64,000 nucleotides of DNA from Neoechinorhynchus agilis (lineage: Eukaryota; Acanthocephala). Both the position numbers and the translations under genes were made by a program. The stretch's first letter is position 1; every line of letters starts with the position of its first letter. Location of the stretch: positions 14,446,001 to 14,510,000 of the forward strand of contig CM121342.1 of the NCBI GenBank assembly GCA_051530055.1. The letters run 5' to 3'. The notes beneath the pieces were generated by a model that worked only from the letters and a program-made list of their open reading frames with translations, did not search any database and was not told the DNA's origin. Of the stretch, positions 22,901-32,862 are shown one piece after another.

Positions 22901-25900
22901 AACGCAGCAATATTTGGAAACCCCAGAACTATTCATCGTTGATTTTAGTCCAATTGGATTTTGAAGGCTTTGTAATCGATTCCGCTATATCAATTTTTGC
23001 ATTTTACTTTGACTAACAATTCATAGTATAGGATTACTTTTAAAAACGCAGCAAAATTTTTAAACCCCAGATCTATTCATCGTTGATTTTAGTCCAATTG
23101 GATTTTTAAGGCTTTGTAATCGATTCCGCCATATCAATTTTTCCATTTTATTTTGACTAACAATTCATTGTATAAGATAACTTTTCAAAATGCAGCAATA
23201 TTTGGAAACCCCACACCTATTCATCGTTGATTTTAGTCCAATTTGATTTTTAAGGCTTTGTAATCGATTCCGCCATATCGATTTTTCCATTTTACTTTGA
23301 CTAACAATTCATTGTATAGGATTACTTTTAAAAACGCAGCAATATTTGGAAACCCCAGACCTATTCATCGTTGATTTTAGTCCAATTGGATTTTGAAGGC
23401 TTTGTAATCGATTCCGCAATATCAATTTTTGCATTTTACTTTCACTAACAATTCATCGTATAAGATAACTTTTAAAAATGCAGCAATATTTGGAAACCCC
23501 ACAACTATTCATCGTTGATTTTTTAGTACAATTGGATTTTGAAGGCTTTGTAATCGATTCCGCCATATCAATTTTTGCATTTTACTTTGACTAACAATTC
23601 ATTGTATAAGATAACTTTTCAAAATGCAGCAATATTTGGAAACCCCACAACTGTTCATCGTTGATTTTTTGGTACAATTTGACTTTGAAGGCTTTGTAAT
23701 CTATTCCGCCGTGTCAATTTTTGCAATATTTGGAAACCCCAGACCTATTCATCGTTGATTTTAGTCCAATTGGATTTTTAAGGCTTTTTAATCGATTCCG
23801 CTATATCAATTTTTCCATTTTACATTGACTAACAATTCATTGTAAAGGATTACTTTTAAAAACTCAGCAATATCTGCAAACCCCAGACCTATTCATCGTT
23901 GATTTTAGTAATATTGGATTTTGAAGGCTTTGTAATCGATTCCGCCGTATCAATTTTTGCATTTTACTTTCACTAACAATTCATCGTATAAGATAACTTT
24001 TAAAAATGCAGCAATATTTGGAAACCCCACAACTGTTCATCGTTGATTTTTTGGTACAATTTGACTTTGAAGGCTTTGTAATCGATTCCGCCGTGTCAAT
24101 TTTTGCAATATTTGGAAACCCCAGACCTATTCATCGTTGATTTTAGTTCAATTGGATTTTGAAGGCTTTGTAGTCCATTCCGCCATATCAATTTTTCCAT
24201 TTTACTTTGACTAACAATTAATTGTATGAGATAACTTTTAAAACGCAGCAATATTTGGAAACCCCAGACCTATTCATCGTTTATTTTAGTCCAATTCGAT
24301 TTTTAAGGCTTTGTAATCGATTCCGCCATATCGATTTTTCCATTTTACTTTGACTAACAATTCATTGTATAAGATAACTTTTCAAAATGCAGCAATATTT
24401 GGAAACCCCAGACCTATTCATCGTTGATTTTAGTCCAATTGGATTTTGAAGGCTTTGTAATCGATTCCGCAATATCAATTTTTGCATTCTACTTTGACTA
24501 ACAATTCATTGTATAGGATTACTTTTAAAAACGCAGCAATATTTGGAAACCCCGGACCTATTCATCGTTGATTTTAGTCCAATTGGATTTTCAAGGCTTT
24601 GTAATCGATTCCGCCATATCAATTTTTCCATTTTATTTTGACTAACAATTCATTGTATAAGGTAATTTTTAAAAATGCAGCAATATTTGGAAACCCCACA
24701 ACTGTTCACCGTTGATTTTACTCCAATTGGGTTTTGAAGGATTTGTAATCGATTTCGCAATATCAATTTTTGCATTTTACTTTCACTAACAATTGATCGT
24801 ATAAGATAACTTTTAAAAATGCAGCAATATTTTGAAACCCCACAACTATTCATCGTTGATTTTTTAGTCCAATTTGATTTTGAAGGCTTTGTAATCGATT
24901 CCGCCGTATCAATTTGTTCATTTTAGTTTGACTAACAATTCATTGTATAGGATTACTTTTAAAAACGCAGCAATATTTGGAAACCCCGGACCTATTCATC
25001 GTTGATTTTAGTCCAATTGGATTTTGAAGGCTTTGTAATCGATTCCGCAATATCAATTTTCGCATTCTACTTTGACTAACAATTCATTGTATAGGATTAC
25101 TTTTAAAAACATAGCAATATTTGGAAACCCCGGACCTATTCATCGTTGATTTTAGTCCAATTGGATTTTCAAGGCTTTGTAATCGATTCCGCCATATCAA
25201 TTTTTCCATTTTATTTTGACTAACAATTCATTGTATTAGATAACTTTTCAAAATGCAGCAATATTTGGAAACCCCAGACCTATTCATCGTTGATTTTAGT
25301 CCAATTGGATTTTGAAGGCTTTGTAATCGATTCCGCCGTATCAATTTTTGCATTTTACTTTAACTAACAATTCATCGTATAAGATAACTTTTAAAAATGC
25401 TGCAATATTTGGAAACCCCACAACTATTCATCGTTGATTTTTTAGTCCAATTTGATTTTAAGGCTTTGTAATCGATTCCGCTATCAATTTTCAATTTTGA
25501 AGGCTTTGTAATCGATTCCGCCGTATCAATTTTTGCATTTTAGTTTGACTAACAATTCATTGTGTGGGATAACTTTTAAAACGCAGCAATATTTGGAAAC
25601 CCCGGACCTATTCATCGTTGATTTTAGTCCAATTGGATTTTGAAGGCTTTGTAATCGATTCCGCCGTATCAATTTTTGCATTTTACTTTAACTAACAATT
25701 CATCGTATAAGATAACTTTTAAAAATGCAGCAATATTTGGAAACCCCACAACTATTCATCGTTGATTTTTTAGTCCAATTTGATTTTGAAGGCTTTGTAA
25801 TCGATTCCGCCGTATCAATTTTTGCATTTTATTTTGACTAACAATTCATTGTATAAGATAACTTTTAAAAACGCAGCAATAATTGGAAACCCCACACCTA

Positions 25901-26105
25901 TTCATCGTTTATTTTAGTCCAATTGGATTTTGAAGGCTTTGTAATCGATTCCGCCATATCAATTTTTGGGTTTTACTTTGACTAGCAATTGCTTTTAAAA
26001 GACCACCTTTAAAACGCAGTATTATTTGGAAGCCTTGGACCAATTAATCATTGATTTTAGTCCAATTGGATTTTGAAGGCTTTGTAATCGATTGCACCGT
26101 AATTC
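19955..26105. repeat. Satellite array, about 144-bp monomer, about 42 copies
   Basis: Successive copies of ATTCATCG fall at 20243, 20387, 20531 and 20675, giving a 144-bp period that holds across about 6.1 kb. Each monomer runs through GATTTTAGTCCAATTGGATT, GGCTTTGTAATCGATTCCGC, TTTGACTAACAATTCATTGT and GCAGCAATATTTGGAAACCC. Variant monomers recur in order every eight monomers (for example CGCAATATCA at 20295 and 21451; ATTTAACTTT at 20890 and 22041), a higher-order repeat of about 1.15 kb. Shortened monomers occur near 22320, 23710 and 24090. The first and last monomers are the most diverged, as expected at array edges. No coding potential. Confidence 0.97.
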
Positions 26106-26324
26106 TCTCAAGTCTCAACATTATTGGTCCTTCTATGTTTCACTATTATAAGCGCTTGTTTATAATTCCTGTAAGACACAATCTCGTGCCTTCCCCGAAT
26201 AAAACACAAACTATCTTGATCAAAACGCGTACAAAATTGTTGTTCCCAATTACCAGATTTAATAAATTCCTTTAATTTTTACGGGCTATAAACCGGCATA
26301 AATAGTATAATATTTAAACACGCT

Positions 26325-26400
26325 TTTAAACAGCCCGTTGTATAAAATCGGCTCAAACCCGCAGCAAGATTTTATAAACCCAGCGGGTAAGATCGCACAA
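26325..26400. repeat. Isolated diverged satellite monomer part
   Basis: CAGCCCGTTGTATAAAATCG then GCAGCAAGATTTTATAAACC lines up with the satellite block ACAATTCATTGTATAAGATAAC then GCAGCAATATTTGGAAACC. It lies about 220 bp outside the array. Confidence 0.55.
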
Positions 26401-26623
26401 ATTTATCCTGTTGTGCCTTAGTCACATTCATTGGCGTGTGTCACCTTCATATAAGCCTACGAGTCGCATACAAGCAACCTATGCTCCCTTTACACGCCAA
26501 AAAGTGTCGCGGTGGATTTTTACGCCTTTTCACTCCCCGTGAGCCCATATCTGCCGCACTCATTAGTCATCCCACCTTTATTAAGAGACTATTTGACTCT
26601 GTCATAGAACATTGCTTTCCAAA

Positions 26624-29292
26624 ATGCCTCCCTCGTCGTCTGAGTTAGCAAATCGCCTCTTGTCTTTGCGTCAAATCCTCAAACAATATCCTCATATCGC
26701 CGCATATACACTGAGAACTTCTGATGCTCACAACTCAGAGTACTTGGCAGAACGGGATAAACGTATTGCATTTATATCAGGTTTTACTGGTTCCAATGGA
26801 GCTATTATAGTCACGGAAAAAGAAGCACTTCTGTGGACCGATGGACGGTACTTCGCCCAGGCTGAAAAGGAACTCGATGCAAGCCTTTGGAGATTAATGA
26901 AAATGGGTGTTCCTGGATTTCCCACAAGGGAAGAGTGGCTCGCACAAAATCTTAAATCAAACGAAAAGGTGGCTTTTGATACGGATCTGATAACCATCAC
27001 CGAGTACAATGGACTTGTAAAGCATTTGACCGACAATGGTGCTGAAGGCGTAAATGCCGTTCCTTTATCGAAGTCAACTGAACATTTAAATGACGAGAGC
27101 TGTCTTTTTTTGAGTTACTGAACAAAACCTTGGACTTAACCATCAACGCCATGAAATTTTGATTTTTTAACTAGTTCAACTATACGTTTTGCAACGGAAT
27201 TTGAAATAGCCGATCGATTTTCAAATTTGCTTCATCGTATAGATTAAGCCATCCTGGAGTAGATCTGTAGGTTTCTTTTTCTGCCGTCTTGAACTATCCG
27301 GTTTAAATTCTCCGAGTCTAGAACATTCTTAGGTTTACAAAGATCTATATATTCTGAAAGTCGGGTAATGTGGCCACAAAATATTCTCAGACCATTCTAC
27401 TGATGTTCAGATGACATAAATGATGATCCGATTTGTAAAGTATGGGGCAAAGATCGACCGGAACTACCGTCAGTAGATGTGGCAAAGATATTTGAACTTG
27501 ACGTGAACCTGTACGCAGGAGAGAAGGTTACGGACAAACTAAAAAGAGTGCGTGAAGCACTCAAACTTGCTGACAGTACGTCTGCTCTCGTATTGAATGG
27601 ATTAGATGAGATTGCTTGGTTATTGAATCTCCGTGGTTCCGATATTCCATATAATCCTTTCTTTATGTCCTTTGTAATACTCACGGGATCTGACGCAACT
27701 GTCTTCTTGGATAAAACTAAAATGAGTGATGTAGAACGATTCACACGTTTGACGACCGTCGAAGTTCTCGATTATGACCAGTTTCGTGGACATTTCCTAC
27801 GGTATGCTGAAGGAGCGCATGTAATCTACGTTCCCTTCACAGCAAGTCATGCAATTTTCGACATTGCTAGCAAAGCTTCAAGGTGTAAACTGATCCAGTC
27901 TCCAGTTACCAAATTTAAGGCAGTTAAAAACTCTACCGAACAATCAGGAATGAAACGAGCTCATGTGATTGATGCTGTTGCAATGTGCGAATTTCTGTGG
28001 CGACTCACTAAGTCCAAACCCGGAACTTTCGATGAATTAAGTGCTGAGAAATATTTGGAGGGTTTGAGGGCTAAGCAGGAAACGTTTGTTTCACTCAGTT
28101 TTAGAACAATATCGGGATACGGTGGTAACGGAGCTATCATCCATTATGCTTCTAGTGAAAAAACAAATACCAAAATCATGGACGATAATCTTTGCACCAC
28201 CGCTTCTCTTTTTATTCAGCGACATTTTTAACGCGATCATCAATTGGATCTAGTTATTTGTTAGAAAGATTACAGGGTTTGGATTATAACTTTTTCACTT
28301 TGACGAAATAAGGTCATGTTGATTTTTCCTTTCAACTCACTATTTTATACCGTTTAACTACAAAATTTGAGCCGTAGTGGTCCAATTTTACATAGAGCTG
28401 GGAATTTGACGTATATCGTGAATTATATGGAAACCCTTTTACCGGTTTGGCGAAACTCGAAAAACCGTCTCTCGTAATCCCATTTCCTTTAACCTCATAA
28501 ACCGGATTGTCATTTGTAAGATAATGGCGCCTTGGAGAAACCAACATCTACTTCATCCCCGGATAAATCTGGATATCTTAAATGGATTTATGCATATTAC
28601 TTTTTATCAAGTGATTCGTATTTTTCTATTTTATTGTGAAAAGAGAAGTAATGGTTTACCTGGTTGACTCCGGTGGTCAATACCATTACGGCACTACTGA
28701 CATCACACGAACAATACACCTTGGTGAACCTACTAAACATCAAAAGCATTGCTTTACTGTTGTTCTTAAAGGGCATCTCAATCTGGCAGCAACTAAATTT
28801 CCATCGACCGTCACTGGTCACCGACTGGACACGTTAGCTCGAGCTCCAATGTGGAGATATGGTCTTGACTACCAACATGGAACTGGACACGGCGTCGGAA
28901 GCTTTCTCGGGGTTCACGAGGGACCTTTTTCAATCTCCTATAATCCATTAATGGTAAGTGAAGTCATGAAAGCTGGGTATTGTTTGTCAGATGAACCTGG
29001 GTACTACGAAGGAGGCAATTTCGGTATTCGAATCGAGAATCTACTTTTATGCGTGGAAGCTCCTGGGCACAATAAGGCTGGTTCTGGTATGCCAGAGTAT
29101 TTAGGATTTGAGTTTCTTACTCTTGTTCCAATACAAAAGAAGCTGATTGTCAAGGAAATGCTCAGTGATGAGGAGAAAGATAGTCTTAACAATTATCACT
29201 CCATGGTACGAAAAATTGTTGGCGAAGAACTGAAGAAGCAGGGAAAGCTGGAAGTGCTTGCGTGGCTCGAGAAGGAAACTGAGCCACTGTAA
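26624..29292 (+). CDS. XPNPEP1: Xaa-Pro aminopeptidase 1 (cytosolic)
   Basis: This is an M24B metallopeptidase that removes the N-terminal residue preceding proline. Exon 1 (from 26624 to about 27090) gives the creatinase-like N-domain (SDAHNSEYLAERDKR, FISGFTGSNGAIIV, LWTDGRYF). Exon 2 (about 27405 to about 28190) gives the second N-domain (LNGLDEIAWLLNLRGSDIPY) and the start of the pita-bread fold (VKNSTEQSGMKRAH, NGAIIHYA). Exon 3 (about 28645-29292) has all five metal ligands in context: VDSGGQYHYGTTD (two Asp), GTGHGVGSF (His), DEPGYYE (Glu) and IRIEN (Glu). Length and ending (EVLAWLEKETEPL) match the animal enzyme. Oddity: no canonical GT donor is visible after exon 2 where the family alignment needs one. 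It looks like the functional single-copy gene. Confidence 0.93.
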
Positions 29293-29299
29293 ACAAGGG

Positions 29300-30365
29300 G
29301 TTAGATTTGATCGTCAACATATAAACCAAATTGTGGCAAAAAGAAAAGTGGGCATTAATTTTGGAAAAAGCACTATATGGCCCATTTTCGTAATTTTACT
29401 CAAACGTATATCACTTGTTTTTCGGGCTAAGTTGACCTGATCATGGCAAGGAATTGAGCATTACGCTTGTTTTTGTCATAAGTCATTTGATGGATTAGTA
29501 CACTTACAAGCAGGATGATTTCTGAATGGTGGTGAAGTGGCAGATTTTATAGGCCGTGTCGGCAGGACTAAGTATAGATAGCTATCTCTAAAAAAATATA
29601 AACCGCAAGCTCTACTTTAGCATAGGAACATACGTTCTTAGACTTTAGCATTATTAGCTATTTTGGTAATGAATAAAAAGCTTTTAGTCAATCTCCTCTT
29701 CACGTGGCATTACAGCACCACATCTCATTATTGTTTTCTAAACCGGACGCTTAAGATTTTTACTGTCCTAGAAAGCATCCTCGGTACAAAATAAGACTGT
29801 TAGACTTTATGACCTTGAAATTTCCAATTATACGTTGCTCTTCGACTGCGCACGGTCCCTTGCGAAATTTTTGATCTGTTATAAAACGTTTTGAGAAGTA
29901 GTAGAACTAGAGCCCTGACTTATATGAAGTTTCCGATTTTTTCTATTTTGATGCACACATTCCATAAATATAAGTTGTTCACCACCGAAGACCGCAATCT
30001 CGAAGGAGTTTTAACGTTATATTTATTAGACGCTGCGGATATCTAAGCTGAAATTTTGAATGTTCACACCACATCTCAAGTAAAGATTTATTTTGCCCAT
30101 TACTGGATTACTAAAGTGTTGCTTCACCGAAATTCGATACGTCTTGAGGGGGAAAAGCCTAAATCCCGTGCAGATCTTCTTCTGTTTCTGACTGCGATCT
30201 TTTCCTATATAAAATTTGGTCGAGATATTCCAGCTAACTTAGTCAAATCATAGGGATGCTAACGTATGAACCAAACTTCATTCCATGATACTTTCGTTTC
30301 TCATCCACAGGCACGAGAACTGCAATCAGCAACATGCATTAAAATTAAAATATCATAAATATTTT
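29300..30365. other. Intergenic, no gene recognised
   Basis: AT-rich 3' flank of the aminopeptidase gene. Only short unsupported open frames. Confidence 0.4.
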
Positions 30366-30371
30366 GTTGCG

Positions 30372-30614
30372 TTAAAAATTCCATCGGTTCACGATCGTAC
30401 ATGTTCTGAGACTCGATAGCATCACTTTTATCAGCATCGAAGTACAGAACTGACAAAAACGATACGCGTTCCCAATGGTCTGATCAATTGTCAAAAAGGT
30501 AACCGCGAGCGATATGAATATGGTTGAATAGAGAAGAAGTGATATTCTGAAGAAATTGAAAGATTTTATATCATTGAATTGATCAGTTCGAGTTGGTTGT
30601 GTTTTTTGTGACAT
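30372..30614 (-). CDS. Possible small membrane protein or first exon
   Basis: From an ATG at 30614 the frame reads a polar N-terminus (MSQKTQPTRTDQFNDIK), then a hydrophobic segment ISLLLYSTIFISLAVTFL at about residues 25-42 and a second mildly hydrophobic part. It begins only 13 bp from the edge of the inverted duplication. No homologue is recognised. It could be the first exon of a longer gene or chance. Confidence 0.35.
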   Translation of the reverse strand: MSQKTQPTRTDQFNDIKSFNFFRISLLLYSTIFISLAVTFLTIDQTIGNAYRFCQFCTSMLIKVMLSSLRTCTIVNRWNF

Positions 30615-30894
30615 TTCTGAAGCAGTGAGGTGTATAAAATCGACGAAATAGTCCCAATGTTTTTTTATGCGAAAATGATGAAGCCTAGAACGATAAAAGG
30701 TTCTTAGGACCGCCTAAAACTTAGGATTTGAAACACCAAACCGAGAAATTCATTTCTTAGATATTTATTTCTAATGAATATTTATGAACTTTCGCTTTAG
30801 AGAACAACAAATATTTTACTCTCGCGTTTTCTGTGATGTTTTGGATTTTAGAAAGGAAATTTCTTTATTAACGACAGAGTGCACGTTATAAGTT

Positions 30895-31605
30895 TTAACA
30901 TTCTATTGTCCGACTACCTAAAATGATTGCATGCCGCACAACGATTAGTCGATCATCATCATCATCATCATCGCCCATTAAACCACCCATTTTATCCTTA
31001 AAGGCATCCCATTGGTTGTTTTTTGAGAAGTCTCTGTTCCACTTTATTAGTGACCATTGCTTTTTCCATTTTTTCATTATAAACCTGAGACGCGAACACA
31101 AAGACGAACAGTTGCGGCAAAATCTTTCTATTAGGACCAAGCCAAAACATGAACACCAGGAATTCAGTTTCGAGCAGTACGAGTCTTTTTCTTGATCGTT
31201 CTTAATCACTTGATCCTTTTTGTCGATAAAAATCGCGCCTCTATGATTATTCAGCCTACATTTTCTTGGTTTTAATTCTTTTTGTTCCAAAGACGACTTC
31301 CGAATCTTTTCCAATTCATTTAATCCGCCCCCGATAACGTTCCTTATCCAATCACCTGATCCTTAAACGCAAAATTCGGCAAAAATCTTAATTTTATTCT
31401 TCTTACCATATTTTTCGTTTTCGCTGTAGATACAAGCAGCCAAATTGGGATTCTTTGCCTTCACGCGCAGATAAAAGTCCACAAGCGTTCTTTTGAAGAC
31501 GGGTGAACTCACTTCAGTACTTTAAATGAAAAAATCATTAGCCTTAATAAATTGAAAAAAACTACGCACAAAGACATATTTTATCAACAAAAACGCACCA
31601 AACAT
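30895..31605 (-). CDS. Unknown basic protein, duplicated gene copy B
   Basis: Same exon-intron layout as copy A (main exon about 31370-30895, a 45-bp intron, then the exon with FKRTLVDFYLRVK). The main frame is open for 139 codons and differs from copy A by a shorter Asp run and very few residues (for example LRFIMKKW versus LRYIMKKW). Both copies keep splice sites and the upstream X-box. Function unknown. Confidence 0.5.
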
Positions 31606-31630
31606 CTTTATGTGAGTTATAATAAACCAG

Positions 31631-31644
31631 GTTGCCATGGTAAC
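31631..31644. promoter_or_regulatory. RFX X-box (duplicate)
   Basis: GTTGCCATGGTAAC, a perfect symmetric X-box, about 26 bp upstream of the possible start of copy B at 31605. The membrane-protein gene next to the left X-box is not duplicated here. Confidence 0.5.
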
Positions 31645-31650
31645 TTGGTC

Positions 31651-32234
31651 GAGAGATTAGTTGAAGTTTCCGAGTATTTTTAGAAAAAATTTTTCGATAA
31701 CAACTCTTACATTATGTGACTGAGATGTCATTGTGAATAGAAACCATGGCTAACGCGGTCTAGGAAGCGTAACTGAGCGAGCATCCAGAGGTTTACTACA
31801 AAACGGAACGATGCAGAACACACACAGTGTTTATTATGCGACTCGTGGTCATAGCATTTATCGAACGTTTTTCTCGTTGTTGGCAGAATTTGTGTTTATT
31901 AATTATTTGTACAGTGGTTATAGAAGGATAAAAGAAATTGTTTATCGGAAAAGTTTTCCATAAATGTAGAATAGTTTAATCTGTACAGAGGCATCCTTCG
32001 ATTGCAGCGACGGCACGCTTTGCCTTTTACACGCACAGCTCGAAGTCGATGAACTTTTATTTGCCAGTTGTATCGATTTTAGATTTTATTGACAAATAAA
32101 AGCAGTGCACAAAAACCTCTTATTGCATTTTCGTGTGCTAAATAGAAAGCGTTATATTTCCCTCGATTTTCGAAGAACTGTAAAGATGTTCATCATTTTA
32201 ACTTTTTTATATCGAATTATAATAATTGAATTAT
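31651..32234. other. Intergenic, no feature recognised
   Basis: AT-rich and stop-rich. Confidence 0.4.
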
Positions 32235-32342
32235 TTATTTGATAATTTTCGACCTTCGCGTAGGCCTTCTTCAGTCTATTGTTTTCGGAGAAAGCTTACT
32301 TGGCCTACGCGAAGGCCGAAAATCATCAAATAAATAATTCAA
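32235..32342. repeat. Foldback element with hammerhead-like core
   Basis: Arms GAATTATTTATTTGATAATTTTCG (split here: left about 32228-32252, right about 32316-32341) are inverted complements. The minus-strand arm has CTGAAGA, stem GGCC/GGTC around TACGCGAA, GAAA (32244-32277). The plus-strand arm keeps the GGCC/GGCC stem and GAAA but has lost the CTGAAGA box. The element abuts a LINE tail starting LARAHYFVP at about 32345. Confidence 0.75.
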
Positions 32343-32580
32343 ATTTAGCAAGGGCCCACTATTTTGTCCCCGTCGGAGTAGAGACGTATGGAGCGCTTGG
32401 CAGCTCGGTACTCACTCTGCTCCAAGATCTCTCGAAGAAATTGAGAGAAACGACCGGCGACGCACGAGCAGGTGTATTCCTGCGACAAAATATCTCGCTT
32501 GCAGTATAACGAGGTAATACTGCTAGCGTGAAAGCGACAGCCGATGAAGGAGAGAAGATCCAATTTTGCGGACGGTGGTG
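32343..32580 (+). mobile_element. 3' tail of endonuclease-bearing LINE
   Basis: LARAHYFVPVGVETYGALGS, KKLRETTGDARAG, VFLRQNISLAV, then after one stop RGNTASVKATADE. It is the C-terminal signature of the LINE family at 45010-47860. This is one of the best-preserved tails. Confidence 0.8.
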
Positions 32581-32862
32581 ATTTTTTGCTGGCTTAAACC
32601 GAAATAGAAATTCTGTTTTCGTTTAAAAAAATATTATAATTCGTTATCAATTTTCTTCGGACAATATCGGATTCATACGTATCACACGACTATAGAATTC
32701 GTAATTCAAAGTAGAGATTGGTGATAATAATTCCGGTCATTAGAAGGAAGCACCCGCTTAAAAATTCATAATATTTAAAAAAAACCGATTTTAAACTTTA
32801 AGTACTGCTCCAGTCGGGTTTGTCATCTTTAATCTCGTCGTTGCAAGAACCGCATCTAAATA

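Larger units (their letters stand above)
30627..31650 (-). repeat. 1-kb inverted duplication, right copy
   Basis: The right-hand copy shares both breakpoints with the left one, TATACACCTCACT (inverted) at 30627 and the CTCGACCA(A/G)GTTACC end at about 31650. It has about 97 percent or better visible identity. Confidence 0.92.

Noticed and set aside
24650-24853. Open frame on the minus strand inside the satellite
   Set aside because: It repeats with the monomer period and is an artefact of a locally stop-free monomer variant.
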